DNA of 64,000 bases from Sapria himalayana (lineage: Eukaryota > Streptophyta > Magnoliopsida > Malpighiales > Rafflesiaceae), in assembly GCA_029783825.1 (NCBI GenBank), contig JAREIK010016203.1, positions 1 to 64,000 on the forward strand, written 5' to 3'. Below the pieces are notes generated by a model. It worked only from the letters and a program-made list of their open reading frames with translations. It was not told the origin of the DNA and made no database searches. The position numbers and the translations under genes were made by a program. Positions 25,540-37,857 of this stretch are shown here, piece after piece. Within the stretch, counting starts at the first letter, position 1, and each line of letters starts with the position of its first letter.

Positions 25540-27000
25540 TACAAAAGTAATTATCTTTAATTATAGTTATATATAATTATATAGACATTTATTTAGATAT
25601 ACAAATATTTATATATAATTATACACATAGTTTAAAATAATGATGTATGTTGTTATTACATGTAATAATAAATATAGTTACATGTGGTTATACATATAGT
25701 TACATATAGTTAAACATATATTTATATATAGTTATACACATATAGCTAAATATACATGTAGGTTTATATATTTGTTAATTTAATTTTATATATTTATACA
25801 TATAGTTATGTATAGGTATAGATATAGTAAAATACTTTTTTATATACTACTATTTACAAATATATATTAAATATAAGCTGAAAATTTAATATTTAAATAT
25901 TATTATGCATAAAAATTTTAAAGTTAAACACATAGTAAGATACAATTATTTATAGTTATATATTATTTTATATATAATATATATAGTTATAAATAGTTAT
26001 ATATAATAAAACATATAGTTATATATATATATATTAATACAAGTAGTTATCAGGGGTTATACATAAATATAAACAATAAAATAAAAAATTAGTTTACTTT
26101 ACTTATATTAATACATAAATGTATATACAGTTACAAATATAGTTATATATAATTATATAGACATTTATTTAGTTATACAAATATTTATATAAAGTTATAC
26201 ACATATAGTTTAACATAATGTGTGTTGTTATACATTTAATTATAAATATTGTTGCATTTGATTATACATATAGTTACACATATAGTTAAAAGTATATTTA
26301 TACATGTAGGTTTATATATTTGTTAATTTAATTATATATATTTATACATATAGTAAAGTAATGGTATAAATATAGTAAAATACTTTTTTATATACTACTA
26401 CATACAAATATATATTAAATATAAGCTGTAAATTTAATATTTAAATATTATTATGTATAGAACCTTTTAAAGTTATACACATATTAAAATACAATTATTT
26501 ATAGTTATAAATTATTTTACATATAATATATATAGTTATAAATAGTTATATATAATTTAACAAATAGGTATATATAGATATATTTATACAAGTAGTGATC
26601 ATAGTTATACAAAAATATATACAATGTTATCAACAAATATTTTAATTTAATTATACGAATACATATATGTATATATAGTTACAAATATAGTTATATTTAA
26701 TATAGAGTGTTATATAAATTTACAAATATTTATATATAGTTATACACATATAGTTATAAATATATATGTAGTTAAAGATATAATTATATTTAACATTTAA
26801 AAAGGTATACATTTAGTAAAATATAATTATATATAGTTATATATTAGTATACATATAGTATATTTTTTTAGAAATATAGTTATATAGAATTATACATATA
26901 GTTATACATTATTTTATAGTTACAGTTTAGTTTATAAAGTTATAAATATAATTATAAAAGTAGTTAACTTTTTTATAAATATAGTTATAAATACTTTTAT
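25540..27000. repeat. Degenerate AT satellite (~0.55-kb period) upstream of TNP2 in element A
   Basis: TATAGTTATA-type words form a larger tandem repeat. The anchor TACAATTATTTATAGTTATA occurs near 25941 and again near 26490 (549 bp apart), with a worn third copy near 26829. The reverse complement of this sequence is found upstream of TNP2 in element E (34640-36920), in the same orientation relative to the transposase. Confidence 0.75.
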
Positions 27001-27999
27001 ATAAAATTGAATATGATTATATAATTAAACACGTGTATCTATATAATATTTGTGAATAAAATATTTTTATAAATATTACTTAAATATTATTATATGTATA
27101 CGTAACACTTTTATAAATAATATATAGTATATATATCACATTTATATAAACATTATAAATATTCTATATTTATATAAAAAATAATATGTAATATAAATAT
27201 TTACAAAATTATATAATGATTTAATATTACATAATTGTTATATAAGAAAACATATAAATGGATAGGTTAATGTAAACTTTGTATAGATATTTATATACAT
27301 TAATACATATGTATAAATATTTATATGTAAAATTATATGTTTATATAAACATATCAATGTGTATTTATAATGTAATATGTTTATATATATATTAAAATAT
27401 AGACATTTATACATAATATCATTCAATTATATATATGTATAAAAATTTATATATACTATTATATACATTTAAGATTAACATAAATTAAGGTGTGATTTAA
27501 CATAAATCATAAAACATATTAAACGTATAGATATTTATTCATAATATCATATGATTATATAAATATAAACCATTAACATTAAGATTATTCGGATGCATAC
27601 ATAATGCAATTGAAATCAAAATCACTATAAACCTAAAAATATAAACCTTAGATGAACAAATTTTAATAAATGAAAAATTTAGTTTAATTAATTGTGTCGA
27701 GTCAAAATAATGTTAGGTTAAATGAAATCAAAGCAAACATTAAAAAATTAGGAGGATAAAATAATACCTAATACCCGACTATACTAAAAAATGAAATTCC
27801 AAAAATCTATATAAAATTCAAAGAGATGGAGATGTGTATAAGCAATTTGAAGGAGAAGAACAAAGAAAAACTTACATGGATTCAGAAAAAATATAAATTT
27901 TTTTTGCGTTTTCGTGCTTATAGTCGGTTCTGAATTAGAAAATCAATGGAGTTGCGAGGAATTTGGGCCAAATGACTTAGCACATGATTTTCAAATCAA
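27001..27999 (-). promoter_or_regulatory. AT-rich leader region of element A with candidate first-exon donor
   Basis: No gene is seen. On the minus strand, a less AT-rich stretch at about 27870-27990 ends in CCAT followed by GTAAGTTTTTC, a strong donor-like sequence near 27877. Together with the acceptor-like AACTAG just before the TNP2 start, this suggests a short untranslated first exon and a long intron holding the satellite. The promoter itself is not resolved. This is inference from splice-site words only. Confidence 0.3.
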
Positions 28000-28620
28000 A
28001 AAATTAAAATAATGAATTATCAAACAAAATTATGACCAGTAAAAGTTCGGTAATTAATCGGCAATTTCTATTATCTATTTTTATCCTAATTTACTGACAA
28101 ATTTTCAACCAAAAATATTTAGTCGAGAGTTATGGTCTGTAATGGGGTCATGAAATGATAAGTAATTACCGACCGAATATTTTGGTCGGTAGTTTGGTCG
28201 ATAATTATGACCTTATAAATATATTGGATAACCACTGTACATACCATTTTTTAATGCTTATGAATTTTTGGTCGTTAAATGATCGGAAATCTTTCAAGAA
28301 TATTTTACGCTAATTTCATCCTAATTTACAAACCATATTCTCGACCAAATATATTTGGTCCGAAATATTTGGTCGATAATTGATCGGGAATTTGGTCTGG
28401 AGTATTTTTCTTTGATCCTTCTCTTAGGATCTCTAAATTGGTCATCAATTGGTCTGTAAATACCGACCTATATATTTGGTTGATAAGTACAAAGTTATAA
28501 AAAATTTGAAAAAGCATGGTTCTAACCAATTATAGTGATATGTGGTAAAATGGTCATTGATATATTTGATAACCACTATATAGTCTGATTTCCGACCAAA
28601 AACATTTGGTCATTAATTAT
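28000..28620. repeat. Subterminal repeats of CACTA A (gene-5' side)
   Basis: CCGACCAAA / TTTGGTCGGTAA words recur through this block, matching the array at 19100-19740 and so confirming that both arrays belong to one element. The array stops at the ACTACAAGAAAA end of element E. Confidence 0.8.
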
Positions 28621-28639
28621 GGTCTACTACAAGAAAATA

Positions 28640-29775
28640 TCGATTTAGCTAGGAAATTTTAGCTAGGGAATTTTAGCCAGGGATCAATCCCTAGCTAAAT
28701 TGCAAGGGATTAGCTAGGGAATAACAAGGGATAGATGATTTCTTTTTTGAAAAAAAAAATAGCAATGGATTAGCGACGAATTAGAGAGGGATAATTTTTC
28801 TAAAATTCCGCTAAACAAAAGCGGAGGATTTAGTGACGGATTAGCGATGGAAAAATTTTGTAAATTCCGCTCAAGAAGAGCGGGGATTTTAGCGATGGAT
28901 TTAGCGACGAAATTAGCGATGAAAATTTGCGTAACTTCCGCTCAATAGTAGCGGGGATTTTAGAGACGAATTTTGCGATGGAATATCTCTTGCTAATAAA
29001 AGCCTAAAATTAGCAACAGATTTAGCGACGAAATTTCCAAGCTAATAAAATACTTGATTTAGCAATAGTTTTAATGGCTGATTTTCCATAGCTAATAAAA
29101 GCCTGAAATTAGTGATAGATTTTCCCTTGCTAATAAAATTTTTGATTTAGCGATAGATTTAGCGATGAATTTTCCCTTGCCAATAAAATCTTTGATTTAG
29201 CGATGGATTTAGTGATGGATTTTCCCTTGCTAATAAAATCTTTGATTTAACGATGGATTTAGCAACTAATTTTCCATTGCTAATAAAATCATTGATTAAG
29301 CAATGGATTTAGCGACATATTTTCCCTTACTAATAAAATCCTTGAATTAGCGATAGATTTAGCAACGGATTTTTCCATGCTAATATAATCATTGATTTAG
29401 CAACATATTTAGCGACGGATTTTCCCTTAGTAAAAAAATCATTAATTTAGCTACAGATTTAGCGACAGATTTTTCCTAGCTAATAAAATCCATATTTTAG
29501 CTATGGATTTAGTGAGCTAATATCCCTAGCTAATAAAATCAAAAAATTAGTGATAAATTTAGCGACAGAATTTCACTAGAAAATAAAATCCTTAATTTTG
29601 CGATGGATTTAGCGACAGAATTTCCCTAGTTAATAAAATTTGTAATTTAGCGATGGATTTAGCAGTGGATTTTTTCGAGCTAATAAAATCCGTAATATAG
29701 CAGTGAATTTTTCCTAGCTTATAAAATCTATAATTTTATTACGGATTTAGCGATAGAATTTTCCTAGCCAATATT
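28640..29775. repeat. Subterminal tandem array of CACTA E, ~60-bp unit
   Basis: The first part has TAGCTAGGGA and AGCGACGG words. From about 28960 a regular unit of roughly 60 bp repeats: TTAGCGATGG, ATTTAGCGACGG, TTTTCCCTTGCTAAT, AAAATC. More than a dozen units are readable, each slightly diverged. Related words are found at the ends of elements C (44888-45066) and D (59030-59400), but as much shorter, irregular arrays. Confidence 0.88.
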
Positions 29776-30970
29776 TAATTATATAATTTTTTTAGTTTTT
29801 ATTTATTTTAATATTTTATTTAATTTTGTGTATTAAATGTATGTTATTGGTCTATAGATGAGCAATTCTTGAAACACACATCCTCCTCGTAAAATCATAA
29901 AAAAATTATATTATAAATAAATAATTTAAAAAATATCAAAATACAAAAAACAATTATATATATTAATAATAACTAAATAAACTATTTTTATGATGTATTA
30001 ATTTTTTATAATATTTTACAAAAAAATTTTCTAAAATTTTAATTTAAGAAACTTAAAATTTTGTATTAAAGTAACATTAAATAATAACTTCAATAAGTAT
30101 AATAATTTTTTGCTATATTTTAAAATTTTAAATTAACATATATTAAAATTTCTACTAATATAAATATAAATTTATTCATTGTATAATAAAATAAAAAATA
30201 TTATTAAAATTATGTGAATTGACGAATAAACTAGTAAAAATTAATATTATTATAAGTAAAAAAAATTATTATTATAGAAAACTATTAAATAAATAAATAA
30301 TACAAAATTAGAAAATCATGAAATATAATAAAAATATAATTTTTTTTAATAAAGTTAAAAGAAAATAAATTAATATTTATAAATAAATACATAGATGTTT
30401 GCTCTTACAAAAATTTATACAAATTAAACAATAGAGTAATATTTTTACTATTATCTTTTAACATTAAGTTTTTATTAAAATAATAAATATAACCTATTTT
30501 AATAATCTTCTCACTTTAAGTAATTTATTGAATTTTAAAAATTATTAATGATATCAAATAATATGAAATTTTATGCATTTAATATTATTTCATATTATTT
30601 TCGTAAAAATTAATATGAATTCTTAAAAATTTATAACTATAAAATATAAATTTTATATATTTTATTACATTAATAGTATTTTATAACTTTTTTCAAAATT
30701 ATTAAATAGAGTTTGTTAATTTTGTACCTATTTGATATTTTTTATGGCAAAACATATTTTTTTTATTTTTAATATATTTATTGTTTAATTAATATTATAA
30801 AAAAATGTTAAGGTATTTATTTTTCATTTGTACGTTGCTATACGCACATTAATTTTGTTGAAAAGATTTTGATAGTAGATACAATTAATGAGTATTTTTG
30901 TATTTTATATATATATATATATATTGTTTATTTAATGTTTTAATAATAAAAAATATAAATATTTTCCTAA
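29776..30970. other. AT-rich spacer, no gene seen
   Basis: Extremely AT-rich sequence without an open frame of note, a tandem pattern or a recognisable family. It lies between the subterminal array and the candidate promoter of element E. Confidence 0.5.
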
Positions 30971-31107
30971 TATATATATATTCTCTCTTGACATCGACGC
31001 ATCTCTTACAAAACCGAATTCCTCTGCATTCCGCCATCTATCTCTTGATGCAAATTCAACAAAAATTAATTTGAGGTTTAAGATTTAATTTGTTATTGAT
31101 TTGAGGT
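30971..31107 (+). promoter_or_regulatory. Candidate TATA box and leader exon of element E
   Basis: TATATATATA at 30971-30980 is followed after about 25 bp by the least AT-rich sequence in the neighbourhood (CATCGACGCATCTCTTAC onward). This ends near 31107 with TTTGAG then GTATGG, a donor-like junction. The TNP2 start at 37858 is preceded by an acceptor-like AAATAG. Together these would make an untranslated first exon with a ~6.7-kb intron. Only base composition and splice words support it. Confidence 0.35.
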
Positions 31108-31340
31108 ATGGTTATACATTTATTCTTCATCGATTATCTTGGATTGCTTAATCAAAGAGAGCATTTATATTCTATTTTTTTGTTTCCAAATTTCTTCTTT
31201 AATCATCATGGTATGCTTGGATTTCGTATATAAACTTATTCATATACAATCTTCATGTATTTGTGATGTAATATGTTGTTATTGTGTTGATTTTGATGGT
31301 GACCCTATACAAAAACAATATATAAATAGTATATATACTT

Positions 31341-31520
31341 AGGTTTGCCGACTTGATATCTACAAAAATAGTATACATCAATATGCATGTGTATTTTATA
31401 AATAACTAGTATACATACATAGGTATGCCGACTTGATATCTACAAAAATAGTATACATCAATATACATATGTATTTTATACATACTAGTATACATACTTA
31501 GGTATCCGACTTGATATCTA
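31341..31520. repeat. 80-bp tandem repeat, about 2.3 copies
   Basis: The word GCCGACTTGATATCTAC recurs with starts of the unit at 31341, 31421 and about 31500, giving a period of 80 then 79 bp. The third copy is partial and has lost one base (TCCGACTTG). Confidence 0.92.
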
Positions 31521-31555
31521 CAAAGAATATTCAAGAATAAGTAATGATTGAATTC

Positions 31556-31990
31556 AAAAATAAAATAAAATAAAATAAAATAAATAAAATAAATAACATA
31601 ATAAAATAAATAAAATAAATAAAATAAATAAAATAAATAAAATAAATAAAATAAATAAAATAAATAAAATAAATAAAATAAATAAAATAATAAAATAAAT
31701 AAAATAAATAAAATAAATAAAATAAATAAAATAAATAAAATAAATAAAATAAATAAAATAAATAAAATAAATAAATAACATAAATAATATAAATAATATA
31801 AATAAATATATAAAATATATAAAAAAATAAAATAAATGAGATAAATGAGATGAATGAGATGAATGAGATAAATGAGATAAATGAGATAAATGAGATAAAT
31901 GAGATAAAAGAGATAAATGAGATAAATGAGATAAATGAGATAAATGAGATAAATGAGATAAATGAGATAAATGAGATAAATGAAATATAT
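31556..31990. repeat. 9-bp minisatellite in two variant blocks
   Basis: The first block (about 31556-31800) repeats AAATAAAAT. The second (about 31835-31985) repeats AAATGAGAT. Both have a 9-bp period with occasional 5-bp slips. Long minus-strand frames rich in Leu, Ile, Tyr and Phe here are a repeat artefact. Confidence 0.93.
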
Positions 31991-32585
31991 AAAATAAATT
32001 AAATAAATAAAATAAAAGTTTAGCATGTCAAATTAAATTAAACTAATTATAATTGATTGAACTAGTTTGAACTATTCTACCAACTTCTAGAAAACTGAAT
32101 AATATTCACACATGTAATTGAAAATAATTGAGCAAAAGTTTCTCAATTCACTTTGAAATGTTCTCATGATATGTGTTGTTGTGTGCTAGGAATCCCAAAT
32201 CATTTTTATTTATAAGCAAGATTCCAAGCTTTTAAATTTTTGATGCAACATTTAGTAAGCCATCATAGCTTTCACATGTCAAGTCAATCCTTGGTAGGTA
32301 TACACATCATCATATAACAAGCACACTTTCAAGCACTAACCATTAATGCATGAGAACACATAGTAAGCACATAATCAATGCTTACCACTCATGTAAGCCA
32401 AGACATTAAAAACATATATACTAACACATGATTTTCATTCAAGTAAGCATGTGATAAGCTTGTACGTCAACATATGATATAAAAATAATTATTCTTATTA
32501 ATTTTATCATAGACTTTATTGTCATTTTCCTACATGATTCATTTATATTATTATAGTTGCATTCATCTTTAACAAAGAGTATCAT

Positions 32586-32637
<52 letters not shown>

Positions 32638-34639
32638 GATTTATATTTACCATGCATATAACATTTTGTAAATTAAATTTATCTCAAAACTATTTCAAAC
32701 ATAATAACTTCATATTTATGTTTCTTGAAATAAAATACATATATTTCTAATACTTTCAATATTCCTTCAATAGATGTCACGTAGTGTGTGATTCCTTGTG
32801 ATCTCTCTTGTGTTAGTGATGAGTGGACTTGTTGAATCAAGTTTAGTAATATTAAAATAATGATTTAATACTAATATAATAAGATCAACATATAGCAATG
32901 TATCATGGACACTTTAGCTAAGATAGTATAAAATATATGAACCAAACTTTTTTGTACATAATTACCATCAATAATAATGTTTTTAAAAACATATAGCATG
33001 GTACTAATCTATACTGAAAATATGAGTCTAATCCTCGTAGATGTTGGATACGTTTTCCATGGTGCTATCATGTATCATGTTGTTCATATGTTGGGATATG
33101 AATTTTATCTATTCTAATCATGAACCCTCATAGCTTATATACGGTCCAATAATAATTTTGAGTTGATTTTGGGAGAAGGGTAGATAGATAAAAAAAGTAT
33201 AATATTTTTAATCTATAACATTTTTGATTTATATAGAGGATATTAAAATATTAAAAATATTTTGAAATTTTTAATGTTTATAATCCCCACAATGTCATGC
33301 AATACAATAGATTTTTTTCAACCAAAAAATATTTTATCAACTTCAATTTATGATTTTAGCCACAACAATGTAGTTTATTATTACTTTAACAATTCAATTT
33401 CTACCAAATTTATATCACTATAATTTATACCATTAACAACTATGGATTAAGAAGAGTTTATGTATCTCTGTAATGTTGATCAATTTCATGCCATACAAGA
33501 GTATTCTCCTTACGATAACATTCGTTAGGGCACCCTTTATCCCATCATGTTAATAACATCATCTTTTAACACATGGTAATTTTTCTGTGCTGCAATATGT
33601 TTATTTTAAATAATTTAAAAATCTAATAAATATGAGTAATAATTGTTAGTTGAACGTTGTAGTTATTAGTCGAGTTCTATAACTTTTAGTTGTAACCTAC
33701 AAGCTTGAATCTAAGTTTCATGTTTCACAAAATTTATGGCAGATGTATCTTGTAATAAATAGTAATAAAGAATATAAGAAAATATGAGAAGTATTATGGA
33801 AATGTATGTATCATTAATGAAACATTAATTTATAGTACTAGCGAATATATGTGAGTACTCTTTTATGTGAGTATTTTTTTTATAGTTTAATATGATATAA
33901 ACATATTTACTAATTATTTTTTAGTCCAGAACTTATATTATTAAATATTATTTCATATCTTTATAAAATAAATATAAATTATTATAATTTCAAAAACATC
34001 AAATCTATATAATAAAAATAATAGTAACGTATCATAAAAATATAGCAAAATAAATTATAAAGAATATTAATAAGTTGTAAATAAAAATAAAAATTTCAAA
34101 ACTATTGAGAATTATATTGTATTTTTATTTTTTTTATCTTGAGATACTAGGATGAGATGATTCATATAGATTAAAAGTATTTATAGTTTCTTTTTGTATT
34201 TATATGTGAATTTTTATATTATTTAATAAATGATAATGTCATTTTATAATTGTTATTCATTATAATATATTATTGTGAGTTTTTATTTATTTTATTTAGT
34301 TGTTTTATTTTTTATGGAATACTCAATATGTAAAGTTTCATCAATCATTTTTATTCATTATGTAAAGGCATGAGTTTTAGTTATATATTATTATTATTGA
34401 GTATTATTTTTTTAATATCATCTTTTTTTTTCATTTTCATGTATTAATCTTCATATTTTTCCTCTATATATATATGGACATGTAGATATATGGAAAAAAT
34501 TTATGATGCTCTAGTAGAACATCTCTTTGCTATAGAAGTTGTAGTAAATGGACATTCAAAGTAACTTCATGCTCATGTGAAAAATTGTAAAAACATAGTA
34601 TTTATTCTCTCACTCTCTATAAACATCATTGCTAACCAT
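31991..34639. other. AT-rich leader/intron region of element E, no gene seen
   Basis: At about 32100-32460 the sequence is less AT-rich and has loose repeats of AGTAAGCACATA / CATGTAAGC words, which could be a worn foreign insertion. The remainder is low-complexity AT. A (GT)24 tract lies at 32587-32634. No coding signal was recognised on either strand. Confidence 0.45.
32587..32634. repeat. (GT)24 microsatellite
   Basis: An uninterrupted GT run of 48 bases. It is the purest dinucleotide repeat in the window, so probably young and polymorphic. Confidence 0.98.
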
Positions 34640-35385
34640 ATTTTAGATATTTGTTGAATTTTTATGACTATATATAAATATTTGTATAACTATATATAAA
34701 TAATTGTATAACTATATAACACACTATATAATTAAATATAACTATATTTGTAAGTATGTATACATATATGTAAATCTATTTATTTATTTATAACTTTATA
34801 TATTTATGTATAACTATTTTTATAAATATATCTATATATAACTATATGTTTAACCATATAAAAATATTTATAGTTATATATACTATATGTATAATAACAT
34901 ATAACTATAAATAATTGTATCTTATTATATGTATTGCTATAATAATTTTATACGTAACTATATTTAAATATATAATTTACATCTTACATTTAATATACAT
35001 TTATATATATTAGTATTCAAAATTGTATTTTACTATATCTATACCTATACATAACTATAGGTATAGATATATAAAATTATATAAATAAATAAATATACCA
35101 ACATTTATAAATATAAGTTTAACTATATGTGTAACTATATGTGTAACTATATGTATAAACACATGTAACTATATTTATAATTTCATGTATAACAACATAC
35201 AATAATTATGTTTAATTATATGTGTATAACTAAATATAAATATTTTTAAAACTAAATAAAATTTATAAAATTAAATATAACTATATTTTTAACTAGTTAT
35301 CCATATATGTATACATATATTTAAATCTATATACTTGTTTATAACATTGTATATATTAATGTATGACTAAATATAACTACTCATA

Positions 35386-35426
<41 letters not shown>

Positions 35427-36920
35427 CTAAATGTTTAACAATATATAATTTTTTATAACTATATATATTATATGTATGATAACATATAACTATACATAAT
35501 TTTATATTATTAATGTATAACATATATTTAAATATATAATTAATAACATATATTTAACATATTTTTTTATATATTAGTATAAAAAATGTATTTTAGTATA
35601 TCCATACCTATACAGAACTATATGTATAAATATATGAAATTATATGAACAAATATATATATATATACATGTATAAATAAAAGTTTAAGTATATGTGTAAC
35701 TATATGTATGATCACATGTAACTATATTTATAATTACATGCATAATAACATACATCATATTTAATTATATGTGTATAACTATATAAAAATATTTGTAAAA
35801 CTAAATATAACTTTATATAATTAAATATAACTATATTTTTAACTATTTATACATTATTGTATACATATATGTAAATCTATATATTTGTTTATAACATTGT
35901 ATATCTTTATGTATAAATAAATTTAATTACTCGTATGAATATATATATATATATAACTAAATGTTTAACGATATATAATTTTTTATAACTATATATATTA
36001 TATGTATACTAACATATAACTATAAATAATTCTATCATACTATGTGTATAACAAAAAAAACATTATACATAACTATATTTAAATATATAATTAACATTTA
36101 TTTAATATACATTTTATATATTAGTATAAAAATATATTTAAATATATCCATACCTATATATAACTATATGTATAAATTTATGAAATAATATGATAAAATA
36201 TATATACATATATGTATAAATATAAGTTTAACTATACGTGTAACTATATGTATAAATATAAATATAAATAAATAAATAAATAAATAAAATATATATATAT
36301 ATATATATATAACTAAATGTTTAACGATATATAATTTTTTATAACTATATATATTATATGTATACTAACATATAACTATAAATAATTCTATCATACTATG
36401 TGTATAACAAAAAAAACATTATACATAACTATATTTAAATATATAATTAACATTTATTTAATATACATTTTTATATATTAGTATAAAAATATATTTAAAT
36501 ATATCCATACCTATATATAACTATATGTATAAATTTATGAAATAATATGATAAAATATATATACATATATGTATAAATATAAGTTTAACTATACGTGTAA
36601 CTATATGTATAACCACATGTAATAATATTTATAATTATATGAATAAAAACATGCAACACAATGTTTAACTATATGTGTAGAACTATATATAAATATTCTT
36701 ATAACTATAAATAACATTATATAATAAATATAACTTTATTTTAAATTATGTATACATATGTGTAAATCTATATAATTGTTTATAACTTTGTATACATTTA
36801 TGTATATTTACTTATAACTATGTGTATGCATATATCTATATATAATTATATGTTTAACTATATGTAAGTATTTAACTATATTTACTATATGTATCCTAAC
36901 ATATAATTATATATGAGATA
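34640..36920. repeat. Degenerate AT satellite upstream of TNP2 in element E
   Basis: CTATATGTATAACTATA words build larger units. The landmark AACTAAATGTTTAAC, or its variant AACTATATGTTTAAC, occurs near 34842, 35425, 35953, 36311 and 36850, giving spacings of roughly 583, 528, 358 and 540 bp. Units share a long ordered series of sub-words, so this is a tandem array and not random AT sequence. It is the reverse complement of the array in element A (25540-27000). Confidence 0.78.
35953..36610. repeat. Recent 358-bp tandem duplication inside the satellite
   Basis: Sequence from 35953 is repeated from 36311 with only a few differences over about 300 bp. Between the copies lies an (AAAT)n run followed by a TA run. 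The near identity contrasts with the strong divergence of the other satellite units. Confidence 0.88.
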
Positions 36921-37179
36921 ATAATAATTTGTAGACCTAATTTGAAATTAAATGGCAAAAGATATAATATCAACAATATGTAAGCACGTAGCATGAGAGT
37001 GTCCGTTGATCAGGCTCATATATGGTATATTACAAATAAAGGTCGTACTTTTACCTAATCCCAGCCCTTAGGCCTCAGACTCAAATATGAACTTATGTAT
37101 GAAAAAAATGTAATATTTGATAGGTTTATATAGAAAATTACATTTTCTTTCATATAATTTTTAATTCTAACACTGCACT
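36921..37179. other. Short unique stretch upstream of TNP2
   Basis: It has mixed composition with no open frame or family match. It separates the satellite from the CT tract. Confidence 0.4.
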
Positions 37180-37565
37180 CTCTATGTGTCTCTCTCTTCC
37201 TCTCTAATTCTTCATGTCTCTATATTCCTCTTTTTCTTTGTGTCACTCTCTCTCTCTCTTGTTATTTTCTTTCTCTCTCCTTTTTTGCTTGTTCTCTCTC
37301 TCTCCCCCCACATGTCTCTCCCTCTCTCTCTTTCTCCCCCCCTCTCTCTCTCTCTCTCTTTCTCCCCCCTCTCTCTCTCTCTCTCTTCCTCTCTCTATTT
37401 CCCTCTCTCTTCCTTTCACCATTTCTCTCCCTTCTCTCTCCCTCATTCCCTCTCTTCTCTCTCTCCCCCCCATGTCTCCCCATTTCTTTGCCCCTCCCTC
37501 TTTCCCCACCTTATCTCTCTCTCTCGCTCTCTCACTCGCTCTCTCCCTCCCTCCCTCCCTCCCTC
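37180..37565. repeat. CT/CCCC polypyrimidine tract
   Basis: Nearly 400 bases of pyrimidine-only or pyrimidine-dominated plus strand made of CTCTCT runs broken by CCCCC blocks. It lies about 300 bp upstream of the transposase start. Ser/Leu/Pro-rich plus-strand frames and Arg/Glu/Gly-rich minus-strand frames are composition artefacts. Confidence 0.95.
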
Positions 37566-37857
37566 TCCTCATTCAAACATTAAATGTCTTTTTTTGCTTT
37601 TCTTTCTTGTGCATTATCACATTTTGCACCCTTTATCTAGTGTAAATGTGATATCTATTAATCTTTATCGTGCAAAAAAAATGTTTTATTTATTAATGTA
37701 GATTTTGCAAATGCATTGCCTCGATATTCACAATATTTAATTTTTAAATATTCATCTGTAATTAATTTTATTTAATTATTTCTATATTTTGAAGTAATTG
37801 AATGCATTATTCAAAATAATGATTGGGCATTATTTTTTGTAAATAAAATAGGGCAAA

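Larger units (their letters stand above)
19074..28624 (-). mobile_element. CACTA transposon A
   Basis: About 9.5 kb. The low-coordinate terminus CACTACTATAAAACACC begins at 19074 directly after TATC repeats. Inside are subterminal repeats at both ends (19100-19740 and 28000-28620) with TTACCGACCAAA / TTTGGTCGGTAA words in both orientations. Two minus-strand genes lie between: TNP2 transposase (21895-25513) and a PF03004-like second gene (20150-21814). The high-coordinate terminus is not a recognisable mirror of CACTACTATAAAAC. The subterminal array runs into the end of element E at 28625, so the outermost bases of A were lost or displaced. Confidence 0.85.

Noticed and set aside
28625..29775. 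CRISPR-like regular array of about 60-bp units
   Set aside because: Units are continuous without unique spacers, lie directly inside a CACTA terminus, and the genome is plant nuclear; this is a subterminal repeat array.
31406..32026. A 206-codon Leu/Ile/Tyr/Phe-rich frame that looks like a multi-pass membrane protein
   Set aside because: It coincides with the 9-bp AT minisatellite; because the period is a multiple of three, all frames without a stop stay open.
32580..32660. His/Thr-rich frame across the GT repeat
   Set aside because: It reads the (CA)n strand of a dinucleotide microsatellite.
37186..37701. Ser/Leu/Pro-rich plus-strand and Arg/Glu/Gly-rich minus-strand frames
   Set aside because: Composition artefact of the CT/CCCC tract; both strands are open over the same bases.
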